Below are positions 9,870 to 22,676 of a stretch of 32,314 nt of DNA, piece after piece. The notes under the pieces were generated by a model, which did no database searches, was not told where the DNA came from, and saw only the letters and a list, made by a program, of their open reading frames with translations. The DNA lies in assembly GCA_003956705.1 (NCBI GenBank), contig QZCP01000561.1:1-32314 (forward strand). The letters run 5' to 3'. The DNA is from Brevipalpus yothersi. Its lineage: Eukaryota; Arthropoda; Arachnida; Trombidiformes; Tenuipalpidae. Within the stretch, counting starts at the first letter, position 1, and every line of letters starts with the position of its first letter. The translations under genes and the position numbers were made by a program.

Positions 9870-10044
9870 GTGAGTAGATAGATGATGTACGAATTCTCTT
9901 ACTACTTGTCCATGCTTGTGTATGTTGAATATGATGACTCGGATGATCAGTGAATATACCAAAAGTTGTCCATGAAGTGAAGCAAAGATAGTTTATAAAA
10001 GGGAATTGAGAAGCTGAAGATCAGATTTGGGAAAGAGAAAGGAA

Positions 10045-10088
10045 GAAAGAGAGAAAGAGAGAAAGAGAGAAAGAGAGAAAGAGAGAAA
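10045..10088. repeat. (GAGAGAAA)n short tandem repeat
   Basis: About five copies of an 8-base purine unit in a longer purine-only stretch that starts near 10030. Confidence 0.8.
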
Positions 10089-10223
10089 AGATGACACGTT
10101 CCATTGAAGAAGAGAGAAAAAGAGAGGTAAAGTGGAATATATATCTTTTACTAGAGTTTAAGAAATAGGAGTGCACATGAGTTGATCAGTTGACCAAGAA
10201 AAATCATATCGATCAAAGTGTAC

Positions 10224-10259
<36 letters not shown>

Positions 10260-10690
10260 GGGAAAGAATCTGTTGTGAGTAGGATGGATAAAAGCCATGA
10301 GAGAGATGTGGTCGTTACATAATGGAAAAGTGGAAGAGAGAGAGAAAGTAAAAGTAAAGAGTCATGGAAAAAGGTTGTATGCCAGTAGATTAAATGGCAT
10401 CTTACACTGGTTTGAATCAATCTTCATTAAGAAAATCGAAAAAGATTACTCCATGTTGGACCTTACCGATATATATTGCCTTCTAGCAATATTTTTATCA
10501 TCGATTACCGGCAATATATATCCATAATACAACAGATGGAGCTAGTGAGAATGCTGGAATTGTATGCACAGTGTCTGGATGAAGAATACTCTCTCACACT
10601 CACTCACACACACATTCTGCATGCCAACACTTGTGAGCCATTCTTTTTCCAGTTAAAAATTTTTCTTTTGTACCTTGTTTTGCATCTCAT

Positions 10691-10978
10691 TCACAATACT
10701 TCCCAATCCTTGGTTTTATTCCTTTTCATTTCTACTTCCTCATCATTTAGAGCCTCTTCCATATATCTTAAGATTTCCAGAGCTGTTAGAATATGATGGC
10801 GTCTTTTATCTGTTTTTGAGATGATTCTTTTTGGTTGCTTCATTTTTTTTCTTCTTTGCAACCACTTTTTGGGAATGATTTCTTTTCTTGTCTCTCTAGT
10901 GTTTTGTACCAATTCCACTGCTTGAAGAGAATATTCACTATATTTACAACCAGCTGGACTCAACCAATTTTGTTGATA
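10691..10978 (-). CDS. Candidate terminal exon, basic protein, unidentified
   Basis: On the minus strand an acceptor (pyrimidine stretch and CTTCAAAG, AG at 10980-10979) is followed by 95 open codons to TGA. The product starts YQQNWLSPAGCKYSEYSLQA, has a basic middle (KKWLQRRKKMKQPKR) and an amphipathic end (ILTALEILRYMEEALNDEE). It is not repeat-derived, has no membrane segment, and matches no family I know. An ORF of this length is rare but not excluded by chance in 32 kb of AT-rich DNA. Confidence 0.27.
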   Translation of the reverse strand, partial: YQQNWLSPAGCKYSEYSLQAVELVQNTRETRKEIIPKKWLQRRKKMKQPKRIISKTDKRRHHILTALEILRYMEEALNDEEVEMKRNKTKDWEVL

Positions 10979-11490
10979 CTTTGAAGAAAAATACAATTAC
11001 TCTTTTTTTTAAATGTAGCAAGTTTCTCGATAAAACTAGAAAAGGAAAAAATTCTTCAAAAAAATGGAAAAGTAATCTTCAATTTTAAATTAATCAAAAA
11101 AATTGACACACTCATGAGGTGTGTACCTAGAGATGAAGTTGCTTAATGGAAAAAAAGAGAAAACAATGAGGATTCCTGGAGAGTGGATTGAAGAAAAAGT
11201 AAAGACAGTGTGCAGGGAGAGAGAGAGAGGTATTAAATCAGAGATTCAACAATATATACCACAGAGAATTCAATAGAATCTTGTACTCAGGAAATAGTGG
11301 GGAGGAAAAAGGAAAGAAGAGAGAGACTTCACTAAGTAATCAAACGAACCGACATGGATGTGATGCCAGTTCAATTATATCAGTGATCATCTTCAAAAAA
11401 ACAGTGCACTCAGCGAGCATCTTCTTCTTCCTCTACTTCTTACTCTTGGCGTATTTTTCCTCTCTCTCTCACTTCACTCTTTAAAAAGTT

Positions 11491-11823
<333 letters not shown>

Positions 11824-13629
11824 ACCAGTATCTGTTTTCTAAATGACTTGATATTCATTTTGCTTCTCACTTCTTATTTTTCTTGCCAAAATTTACTTTT
11901 TTCTTACGCTTCAAATAAATGAATTCGTCAGATGAATAGAGAGAGGAAAAATTTTGGGTCAAGAGTATGAAGAGTGGAAGAAAAAAGAAAGTATGAATAC
12001 ACAGTTGGCAATAGTTTGTGAATAATTTCACTTCCTCAGTACAATGTTGTAGGATGTATTCATACTTTTCTCGAGAAATCAACAAAATTCTTTTTTCACT
12101 TATTTTGTCTTCTCTCTCTCCTTTTCAGCCATTCTTTCTCTGGAACTCTGCTCATCACATACACACTCACTCATACATATCCCCTGCTTGATTATATTTG
12201 ATTTCAGATGATGTTCTTTTTTCTACACTTACAAATATACACACAAACTCACTTATTCTCTCTGTCCATGCCCTAATTTCTTCTCTCTTTCACGTTCCTT
12301 ATCATCTATTTCTCATGCTAATGAGGCATTCCAGTGTTCTAGTACAGAAAGAAAGATAAAAAGGCAGAGAGAGAGAGAGAGAGAGAAAGAGCGAAAGAGA
12401 AGCAAATCTGTTTTCCCTGAGCGAACGATAAAGTTCCAATCGATAGATCAAGCTTCTACTGTTCCAGTCTGAATTCTGCCATGCTACATACGTCCAATAA
12501 TACCAGAATTTTCTCACGAGTTCGATATCTTTCTTCTGGCTCTTTTTCTTTTTGCTCTCTCTTTCCTTCTCGATCTCTCTTACTATCTCTCTTCCATACC
12601 TTTTTTTATTCCCTGTTTTTCTTGCTCTTCATTGCTTCAGAAAAAAATAGATACAAGTTGCTACAGTGATGTCATTTATCGTATTCCCTCATCAAAAAGC
12701 CATTCCTCGCTATCTGTGAAAATTGTGTACTCCAAGTACACAGCTTACCCAGCCAGCTCGTCCTAGAGGCTATCTTACACCATTGCTTCCACATCCTCTA
12801 TTCTAGAGGATAGAAAAGAGAGAAAGAGAGAGAATTCAATTTGGGGGGTGAAATGCTTTCCAGTCAGTAGGAATTATATATTCACAGAAGGAACGTTCAG
12901 CTATACTTAGTATGCATGTATACAATGTGCTTGGGTAATAGATTCAGAATTCTGGAGCGTTCTTTTTGGCTCTCTCATTTTCTCTAGTTTTTCCTATCAT
13001 TCATTCAATTTCCCCCATGGAAATCTTTCCATTTCATTCGGAAAAGAGGGAAAGAGAGTATGTGTACATATATATATATCTGTGTGTGTGAAAGAGAGAG
13101 ACTCAAGTGTTCAGCTTGGTTTCTATTTCCAGAGCAAAAGAATCGATCGAGTAACTATCCATGCAAAAGAACTGTCCTCATATAACTTTCATATATTCTC
13201 AAATAAAAATATCTTCTCTATTTATCGTCCTCTATTCTGTCTTTTCTCTATCTTTCTCTTTCTTCTTCTCTTATCTTAGGTACTTACTTTTTCTCCAACC
13301 AATCTATCTTAGACTCTCTCTCCTCTTCTCACCAAACATCATATTATGGATCATCCATCTAATCATAGCTCATACATATATACACAAACATATTATCGAA
13401 GGTTCATGAAATCTAGTGGTGCAAAAATATTCCAACTCATCAGATCACCAAGCTCACCCATAATGAGATGAAGATTCATTGCAATTGCATTTCATCTCTG
13501 TCTGGTTGATTTTCTCTCTCTCTCTCTCTCTTCCTCTCACTGGGAATGATTTTTTGATCTTCCCTAGGAAAGTAACAAAGAATTAACCGTAGGAAGTATG
13601 ATGAAAATCAATTGAATTAACTTGTTCCA

Positions 13630-13633
<4 letters not shown>

Positions 13634-13671
<38 letters not shown>
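13634..13671. repeat. (TC)n microsatellite
   Basis: A 38-base tract ending 13 bases before an AG at 13683-13684, so it would serve as a polypyrimidine tract if the candidate exon at 13685 is real. Confidence 0.95.
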
Positions 13672-13675
<4 letters not shown>

Positions 13676-13684
13676 CTAAATCAG

Positions 13685-13743
13685 AATGATTCAAGTTCAA
13701 TGTTCAGAACATTTACAACTATTGCTACTACTTCTACAATTGA
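13685..13743 (+). CDS. Candidate exon, pairs in phase with 14185
   Basis: A 38-base CT tract and TCTCCTAAATCAG lead into this segment, and a GTAAGC donor starts at 13744: the same architecture as the SLC18 exons. Frame 1 reads NDSSSMFRTFTTIATTSTI and leaves GA. A second frame is also open, so the coding frame rests on the match to the next candidate exon. Confidence 0.27.
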
Positions 13744-14001
13744 GTAAGCTGATGAACGCTCTTTTGTGCAACCATTTGAACCTGTTTTATGTGACCCGTA
13801 AATAGGGTGATGATGCACTTTAATCCAGACATTTGGACATGGTTGAAGAGATTGAAAAAGGTCTGCCTGTGAATTGAACATATTACATTGGAAAAAGGAA
13901 GAGTGAGAGAGTGAGAGAGAGAGAGAGAGCAAAAAAGAGGTAAAAGATTTGCCAGAAAACTATCAAAGAAATAAGCTACAGAGGAAGCATCAAAAAGTAA
14001 A

Positions 14002-14006
<5 letters not shown>

Positions 14007-14068
<62 letters not shown>
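14007..14068. repeat. (AG)n microsatellite
   Basis: A 62-base perfect tract; no feature attached. Confidence 0.95.
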
Positions 14069-14072
<4 letters not shown>

Positions 14073-14184
14073 AAAATGACAGTTTCAATGGAGCAAGACA
14101 TTCGATTTTTCTCTCTGTTCCCCTTTTCGAAACATTCAATCGAATCGAAGGTTCTATCTCTCTCTTTCTTTCTCCCTGAACCAG

Positions 14185-14275
14185 AGCATATATGGATCAA
14201 TATGTTTACTTTCCAACTTTGAATCGACAGAAATTAGACGATAAATGGGCCTCATCATATATCAAGGATAGATAG
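14185..14275 (+). CDS. Candidate terminal exon following 13685-13743
   Basis: The acceptor is excellent (CT/TTTC pyrimidine run, then CCTGAACCAG at 14175-14184). The first base completes GAA with the previous candidate exon. The frame then reads AYMDQYVYFPTLNRQKLDDK and WASSYIKDR to TAG at 14273, inside a GATA repeat; the other two frames close early. The implied intron is 441 bases, similar to the SLC18 introns. No homologue recognised. Confidence 0.27.
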
Positions 14276-15074
14276 ATAGATAGAGGTATATATATATATA
14301 TTACTCTTGCAAGAGTTAGAGAACAATCGTGCAGTAAGGTAGACCTTCTTCTTTCTCTTTCTCTATCTCGCTGACTCTCTCTACCTCTACCTCTAAAGCA
14401 ATAAAAAACTTTTTTGGGAATCATCAATATTTGATGAACTACATAGTCAAACATGTTCCAAAATGCTTGAAACATTATCGAATATAGTGGACAAGGGAAC
14501 ATTGGATGAAAAACGATCAGAGTTGAGGAATCAGACAAGAATTCATTCGCAATTCAGTATATAACGCTTGGAACAGCAAAAATAGAGGTGGATCATCATC
14601 ATCATGATGGAAAATGGGCTGAATTAAGCGTCATTTTGAGCTGACTTGGAAGAGAGAGAGAGAGATGAGGAAAAAGGTTTGCTAGAAGGGAAAGAAAGAA
14701 GGCAGACTATATGATTGCTGTCACTTGATGTTCAAGAAATGTGTATGGTGATGACAGTGACTTGGGTCCGAATATGTAAGCTATCATGGACATTGTTGGG
14801 GGTGTATTGATGCTAAAGGAAAGAAAGAATGAGCAGGAAAAAAGGAAGAAACAATGCTTGATGAAAAATTAATTACAAAGGGAATTGTTCGTGTCCACAA
14901 TCCGAGGTAAACAGCGAGTGGGAGAGAAAGAGAAAGAAAGGAAGAGAGAGAGAGAGAAAGAGTAGTGCAAGTGCCTCTGATATTTATATATGACTATGGA
15001 AGAGAATTCTGTCACTAAAAGAGCCATAAAAAGGGCTCAATCACACTTTTTCTCTCACAGATTATGGCTATACC

Positions 15075-15124
<50 letters not shown>

Positions 15125-17365
15125 GAACACCATGATCTTAATTGAAAAAGCGTATTGGATTAAGGGGAACACATACCATGAGTTGTCTAGAATAGTTTCC
15201 ATTCTTTGATTGTCTGGATTGCATTGATCGGTATAATGAATGTTTCTCGCATCATGTATTCCCAATATGAATATTGTGGAAAGTTATTTGGGATGTGTTT
15301 GTGAGAGAGAGACTGAATGAGAGGAATATTGTGCCATAGAAGATGGAAAAAAGGCGAAAGAAGTTGTCCAAGTGAAAGTATTTCTATCTATCTCTCTTTT
15401 CCCATGAATGATAACAATCATTCTCGTATCTTTATGGCTCTTCGCATCTTGACGTCCATCCAATCATGAACATATACACATACACACAGAGTCCATCCAC
15501 ATTGACTTTTACTCCTTTTGTATTCTCTATGACCAGGAAGCCGCAAACCTTGTTGATATATATATATAAATATTGGTGGATATATATGTCGGTATATGTG
15601 TGCATGCCTCGTATATTCTCATAAGACACCCCATACTCACGCAAGAAAATCCAAATAATATATATCAAAAAAGAGCCTGATTGTATGCATATATTTGCGT
15701 TCGAGCGGTATCATGAAGTGAATTATGAGAGTCCAATAATCCACAAGAGAAATCAAACGACTCTCATGACTCCAATCCACTCTTATATAATGCACTTTTT
15801 CTTTTTCTCTCTCTCTCTCTCTCTTTCTCTCTTCCTTGAACACATTTGGTAAAAGATATATATACAGAAGAACAAATATCAATCGATAAATAGTATTCAT
15901 TTAACTTGAATAAATTTATCAAATATTTGGCTTACAATAATATCTCGTAAATAACCATTAGATAGATTTTGATACTCACCAAACAATATCAAATTGTGTG
16001 AGTATGTATGCGTGTGCATGTGTTATATGTATATAAATAGAATTTCAAAAAATGTATGAATAAAGTGGTGATGATGGACATCAGTTGAAATTCCCAATCT
16101 TCAATGAAGTATCAAAGGTCATTCCGTAAAATATTTAACTGATTCATTTGATGTTTTTGGTGAGAGGGAGAGAAAAACCATTTTTCCTGTGATAAAAATA
16201 GTTTGGGTTAACTTATCATTGTCTATTGATAAATGAAAATTTTTCAGCAATTTTCTTTTTCGGTACCTTCATCGAATGACGATCATGCCAATGATCAGGA
16301 GGCAGAGAAAAAATTCTAGATGGAGAAAAAATGCGAATCAGATGAATTCAAAGAATTTCTAATGAAATATATGTGATAGAATATGAATGAAAACGAATAG
16401 AAGGAAGAGAGAGAGAAGACGATTTAGTGTGAGAAATGAGTTCTTGAATATTAAAGTCTGTGAGAAAAATGTGTATTCCATGAAAATGTCAATGATTTAT
16501 GAGTAAAATGAGCTTAACAGTATTTGCAACTTTTTTTTCATATTCTCTCTATTCTTTATCATATTTACTCACACACACACACATAGACATAAATATATAT
16601 TTGTATTCTATCATCACTATTTCCCACAAAATGGCAAAGTGTTTGTGTGTGTTTATAATATGGTGAGCTGAAGAATCATCCAGATCACATGATCGTCTGG
16701 AGCCTGATTTTGTGAATAAATCCTAATCACACACACAGAGCTCCTGTGTGATCACAATTGAATGATTTATACACAAACCAATCAACACAAAAGGGAAACC
16801 TTTGCCCAAAAGAGACATGATTAATCACACACACACACACATACATTCATCTGAATTCTCACAGATCTTGTATGTGTGTATTCCTTCTTCTTCGTTCACA
16901 TACATCTACCAGATAAGCGAGTATCTTAGAATAAAATTTCAGCTTAAGTATAAATGGTCAGTGTAATGGAAGCATTCATCCAGATGAATTAAATTGAACA
17001 CGTATTTTTTCTGTATCCTAGATTAGAAACAAAAATTCATGGTGAAGTCAGAAATCTTAAAGATTGAAAAAGGAAATTCCTCTTACAAACCATGATTTTA
17101 TCCATAAAGATCAGAAGCTCGTGTATACTCACTGATGGGAGAAAAAAATTTTGAAAATTCAAAGCACAATATTATCATTTGTCTTTACATAAAACCCACA
17201 CAGTTTTTTAGCTCATCTCTTTAGGATAATCTGAAAATGATGCTGAAAATTCGCCAAAATCCTTCCATCTCAAACATACGCGTATAACAATCTGGATTCC
17301 CTTGTTTTCCTTACCTTAACTTTCACCTTTCAACATTTTTCTCTCTTTCTCCCCCTCTTTTACAG
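14276..17365. other. No assignable gene
   Basis: A GATA/TA run at 14270-14301 and GA tracts at 15078 and about 14650. The part from 15900 to 17300 is the quietest in the window: AT-rich, short CA/GT runs (16570, 16830), no long CT/GA tract and no useful reading frame. Confidence 0.6.
15078..15114. repeat. (AG)n microsatellite
   Basis: A 37-base tract followed by impure GAAA repeats. Confidence 0.95.
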
Positions 17366-17426
17366 TTCTCATCATACTCGCCAATACGAAACAATGTTTC
17401 TGCTGAGCTATCAACGATAGGAAATA
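17366..17426 (+). CDS. Candidate exon, pairs in phase with 18016
   Basis: One of the best acceptors in the window (long pyrimidine run then TTTTACAG at 17358-17365) and a GTATGT donor at 17427. Only frame 1 stays open to the donor: FSSYSPIRNNVSAELSTIGN plus one base. If the donor is ignored, the frame runs on to a TGA 12 codons later. Confidence 0.25.
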
Positions 17427-18015
17427 GTATGTGGCAAAAGTGGACTCATGAAGATACCAAGTGACACACACAATAGAAGAAATGGCGTCTAGATAAAATG
17501 AAGATTCCATGCTAGCATTCTATGTGAGAGCTGTGTTTATGTGTGTGCTGTGTATGTGAGAGAAGAGTGGAAGTGGAAGCTCATCGAGGAAGACATTAAG
17601 AGGGTGATTAAGGAAGGACCTGATTCCATGTCACCGCTGATTACAATCGATGGATAAGGGACAGAAAAGAAAGGAAAGGGTATGTGTGAAAGAGAGTGAA
17701 AGATAAAAGTTGTCCATCCAATAGATACAGAAGGCACACATACACATGGAGAGAGAGAATAGTCTGACTAGCTATATACATGTGAGTGTGTATGGTGAGC
17801 TGGATGAGCAGGCAACATTCGGGAATAGTAATATGATCTGGCCATTAAGTTTGTTGAACATAAATTGTGTGATGGTCAGACAAAATGAGTGAATAATTTC
17901 CTCATCGAATTGTTCTACTTGCTAAATGGTAAATGAATGCTGATAGTTGGCATAGTGAGTGGTGGTAGTTTGGTAATAGGTTTTCTCTCTCTCTTTCTCT
18001 CTCTTTCTCTCTCAG

Positions 18016-18080
18016 TATTCCCTGAAAAAGAAAGAGAGAGAGCGAAATATTTTGGGCAAATCGAGCTGGTCATTGAATGA
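18016..18080 (+). CDS. Candidate terminal exon following 17366-17426
   Basis: A CT/TTTCT pyrimidine run ends in CTCTCAG at 18015. Joined to the previous candidate exon, the frame reads IFPEKERERAKYFGQIELVI, then E and TGA. A different frame from the same acceptor is open for 68 codons, so neither is certain. No AATAAA lies near; the next one on + is at about 18805. Confidence 0.2.
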
Positions 18081-18640
18081 GGCGTTCATTTGGAAAGCTA
18101 TTCAAGTGGAAGTGATGCTTGGATGGATAAAAGAGTGGCTCAAAATTGAAGTGAAAGCCGCTGAACAGGAGTATGTGGGATACCTTTTTCGGAAATATAT
18201 GTGTATAAAGTATGTGTGTGTGTGAGAGAGAGAGAGAAAAGAAAGAAGAAGGATTGAATGAATGAGAATGCTGATAATGCAGAATGCACAGGACATTCTC
18301 TCAACGATTGTAGGCAAAACAATGGACAATACACTGGCCTACTGGCTGGAGAATAGTGTTGATCGCGAGTGCATGTGTGTATGTTTGGGTGTGTGTGTGT
18401 GTGTGCTTATTGGTAAGAATGGGGGAGATAGAAAGAGTCTAGCAAAAAGAAGAAGAGCATCGATTGGGTTCAGATCATTATCGTGATCTGGTGGTGATGA
18501 GAAACACATTCTTCAATGGATAAATTTGGTGCCTCGAATGACAAATTTGTTGCGAGATTGGCTCAAATGTGTGTGTGTGTGTGTGTATGTGTGGGTAAGT
18601 AACTGTTGGATGCTGGATGGAAGACAGAAGAGAAGGAGAG

Positions 18641-18644
<4 letters not shown>

Positions 18645-18712
<68 letters not shown>
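18645..18712. repeat. (AG)n microsatellite
   Basis: A 68-base perfect tract. GT runs lie just upstream at about 18570-18594 and about 18390-18407. Confidence 0.95.
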
Positions 18713-18715
<3 letters not shown>

Positions 18716-19610
18716 GAAAGAAAGAAAATGTAACATTAGAAAAGTAGCAAGTAAAGAAAAGTAGAAGAGGGAAGATCGAATCAGTTTAGGCTGTGTGAGG
18801 TAGAAAATAAAGCGTTTCTTTTTGGGTTGACGAGAGAGCGAGAGAAGAGATTGAATGATGATTGCGATGTTAGTGTAACTATTGGTCCAGAAGGACCAGG
18901 GTGGCCTGAAGAAGAGAGAGAGAGAGAGAAGAGCAAAAAGAAAATGCTTTCTTCTTTCAGATGTTTAATCATTTCCAGAGCATTCACATCCTTCTTCATT
19001 CTCACGGAGCTTGAAAGAGAGCGAGAGAGAGAGAGATGAGGAAAGAGCAAAAATCAAACGAATCAGTGGAAAAAGGAAGGCGAAAGTAATCGAATGTTGG
19101 CAATCAAACATTCCAATGGTAGACACACAGACATATATATACACAGCGAGGGAAGGAGGCTGGAAAAAGATAGATAGACCGGGAAGAAATGGAAAGCTAA
19201 TGTTGCTTAGTATGAAATTATTCGATGAGCAGAGAAAAGAAGGGAACGAAGTTTGTGTGACCAGAAAACGATCTGATTTAGTTTGGACAGCGTGAAGAGT
19301 AAAGATGTGATGAGAACTTTATGTGAATAAAGTGTGCCCAGGATGTAGCATATCTTTAATGTTCTCGGATTGAATTTGATTCGAAAATTGTTCAAATTGA
19401 ATCACATGCTTATGAAATCGAATTCTAAAAAATTCCATCTCACGGATATGACCGTGTTCAAGGAACGGAAGAATGTAGTATATATTCAGTGTGCTCATCA
19501 TTATCATTGTAAAAATAATATTGAAATGAGATTTTGCAGCCATCACCCACAATTTTGCTCTTGGTGAATTATTGAATTCAGATTCCAAAAGCGGCCAGCC
19601 TAGACATACT

Positions 19611-19632
19611 CACACACACACACACACACACA
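19611..19632. repeat. (CA)n microsatellite
   Basis: Eleven CA units, one of few CA repeats in a window dominated by CT/GA. Confidence 0.95.
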
Positions 19633-20500
19633 TAAATACATACTAACATCACCCAATAGTGAAGTCAAAGTGATGATAATAAAAAGTGGAACTCCGAAGG
19701 ATGCCAACGGAAAGAAACCACAGGATAGCACAGCAAAAGGAACTGTGCATGGGAAGAGATTCGATTTCATCCTTTTTTTCTTCATGATGATTTTTCTTTC
19801 CTCTCATGATTCTTATTCTTCATCTCTCTCTCTCCTTCTCTTTTATGCTTTGCAAATCGATCCACAGAAATGATAATGTGAATATGGTTCGTTATTATGC
19901 ACTCATCAAGCGCAACATTGTTATTGAGAGAAAAATTGAGAGAGAGTGAAAATACTGGCTTGAAAAAGAAGGGAAAGAGAAGTCAAAAATCATCATTCGA
20001 AATGAGAGAGCGAAAGATGTTCTAAGTCTACGTACACAAACAGTTCTGGGCACAAGAACTTCAGAGACAAGCATGAGACGTTCCGGTGGTTCAGGTTGAT
20101 GGCAAAAAAGTTCATCTCTCGCTCATGTATACTGTGTACATCTTTATTTTTTTCTCTCTCCACTATTCATCAGTTTCATCAGCTGCATCATCATGATGAT
20201 ACTTGGCTTTCGTAAGCGATTCTCAGCAAAGAATCGTTCAGATGAGAACGAGAGAGAGACGATAAAAAAGGAAAACTGTGAAGCCTGGGAGACCGTGAAA
20301 AAAATAGTGAAGAGAGAGAGAGAGCTATTTTTGACTACCTTAAGAGCCTGGAATTTGAATCTATCATGAATTATCAACTAGCTCTGTCTCTCTTCTATCT
20401 CTTCTTCTTTTTTCCTCATCTCTTCTCTTCACCCTCGGCAGTAACCATTTTTCTTGAACGTAACACGAAACTAATTTTCAGACCGCTAAATTTGAATTAC

Positions 20501-20502
<2 letters not shown>

Positions 20503-20564
<62 letters not shown>

Positions 20565-20592
20565 TTCTTTCTATCTTTCTTTCTCTCTTTCT
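20503..20592. repeat. (CT)n microsatellite with TTTC tail
   Basis: A 54-base perfect CT tract to 20556, then a degenerate TTTCT stretch. Confidence 0.93.
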
Positions 20593-22464
20593 CTGTGCTA
20601 TCAGTGTGTAAGATAGAAGCTCTCATCTCGCTACAAAACTCTGATGTGTCTATGCTCTCAATTGAAACTGAGAGAGTAGATAGTATTCAGTCATGATTGT
20701 CTTCTCCTTTCTTTCGCTCTCTGACTATGGAATATTCGAATTTCTGGAAGCTGATCAAATAGTAGAGAGAAACTGATGAAGATTAACAGTGGAGCAAGAG
20801 CATACTGACTGATTGTCAACACGGAATGGAAAAAAAGACTCTTAATTAGGGAAAATACTTCAGCACAGATTAACGGAATGTTCAAATGTGAAACAAAATC
20901 GTTCCATCTCAACAATCTTTGATCATTTTCACAGATGAATGCAGAGACAAGAAAATGAGTCAACTGGGAATCCATCAAGAAAACGATCTTCTTGATCATA
21001 TTGGATCATCAACATAGACATTAAGATGCATATTGTTGTGCTCTCGAGTATCAACAATATGGAAAAGTTTTCTCCCACCTAAGCTCCTCGATAATCGATG
21101 ATAATACCCCTTGTTTTGAAAATCAAAATTCAAAAACAACAAGAACCCACCAAGATATCCACATGCTTATCATTGTTCCTTCTAAATATACTTGTATATA
21201 TATATATATTATTCACAATTTAGAGCCACATTTTCAAATATAACTTTTCTCTCTCTCTCTCTCTCTCTCTATGCTTATTCATCTGATGCATAACGCTTCT
21301 TTCCCACTGAATACGCTGATAATATTCATCCTGGGTAGAATCGGTGACAGATAAATGATAGCCCTGGCAATGGTGAAAAATGTGAACAAGGAATGGTTCC
21401 AAAATGGTGAGATCTGTATCTGTGTGAATATACGGAAAAAGTGAATTATTATTTGCATCATATCGGTTGAAGTGGAAAATTAAAAGTGATTCAAAAATGA
21501 AACTGCTTGCCAGAATGAAACAAGATGATTTTGTCTTTTTATTTCTCTGTTTCTCTTACTTTTCTTCTCTCTCTCTCCCTCTACTTATTCTACATCATCT
21601 TGTTTTTCTCATTATTCCATGCTCGTCGCCACTCTTTCTATCTTTCATTCTTTTTCTATCAGAATTCTTTTATGCAATACAATATATTTCATTATTTTTC
21701 AAGATTGTTTTCATCTCATTTCTTTTCAGTTCACATTTTTGTTTCCATCATCTTGTGCTGTCTTCTCTTCTCCTCTCTTCAACATGAGAAAAGTAAGAAG
21801 AAAACGAAGATAAAAAAGAGAAATCTGAAGAATAGAAAAAATTTCGACATGCTGCATGAGACAGTTTCAAAAACATCCTCTCTCTCTTTCCTCCTCTGAT
21901 AATTCAAAAAGTATTATCTGTCCACAAACTGAGCTAGGAAAGCTGTAAAGTGAAATCAGGACAGAACATCAAAGGTCACAATCTATGTCAAACAATTTTC
22001 ACTGCCAAAATCTGGCCACCAATGAAAGTGTTAACCCAATTCATACATAGTAAACTAAGTGGGAATAGAGGTAAAGAGAGAGAGAAAATATTGCCCAGAG
22101 CATCGTTGAGGTGATAATCTCAGGAATACGCTTAACTTGAGTCATCCAGGTGAATACACAGTAGGATGGTAGAACAAGAGAAAGTAACACACTTGTATAT
22201 ACACATACATGGTAGGCCTATCTCGAAATGGGTATTGAAAGAATGAAACAAGAGAGAGAGAGAGAGAGTAACTGGAGAGAGAATGTTTGCCTTGTATTTG
22301 GACAATTTTAATCTGCTTCCAATCTTTTCTCACCCAATTTCTTGGCAGTGAGCAGTGAATAATCTGATGGGAAACAGTTTGTTTACTCACATACTTGCCC
22401 AATACATTTATGAGTATGTGTGGATGTGATATGTGTAGTATGGATCTTAGGAATACTTACTTAC

Positions 22465-22523
22465 TTTCATTTTGAGCCTCTCTGATCAGCGTCATCATCT
22501 TTTATGCCGATAGCCATGGGCAT
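22465..22523 (-). other. Minus-strand segment with strong splice sites, no open frame
   Basis: On the minus strand a CT run and CGCTCAG (AG at 22525-22524) precede ATGCCCATGGCTATCGG, and GTAAGTAAG follows from 22464. All three frames contain a stop before the donor; the ATG frame gives only MPMAIGIKDDDADQRGSK. It could be an untranslated exon, a terminal exon with a decoy donor, or chance. Confidence 0.2.
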
Positions 22524-22617
22524 CTGAGCGCTTGGAATGAGAGGGCGAGAGAGAGAGAGTAGAACTTGAGTCCATCTATTTCATTAGAAATAAGTCGGAT
22601 AACCGTTAAGCCGATCC

Positions 22618-22618
<1 letters not shown>

Positions 22619-22673
<55 letters not shown>
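22619..22673. repeat. (TC)n microsatellite
   Basis: A 55-base perfect tract. Confidence 0.95.

Positions 22674-22676
<3 letters not shown>

Larger units (their letters stand above)
18081..22464. other. No assignable gene
   Basis: Contains GT runs, the GA tract at 18645, CA at 19611 and CT at 20503. Opposed open frames overlap at 19319-19588 (minus) and 19370-19567 (+); neither has a clear acceptor. A 57-base segment at about 21351-21405 (+) has CAG and GTGAGA borders and one open frame. Confidence 0.6.

Noticed and set aside
18262..18486. 74-codon + frame MRMLIMQNAQDILSTIVGKT and on
   Set aside because: Protein-like start, but the second half is a GT-repeat translation, two minus frames overlap it, and no suitable acceptor or donor flanks it.
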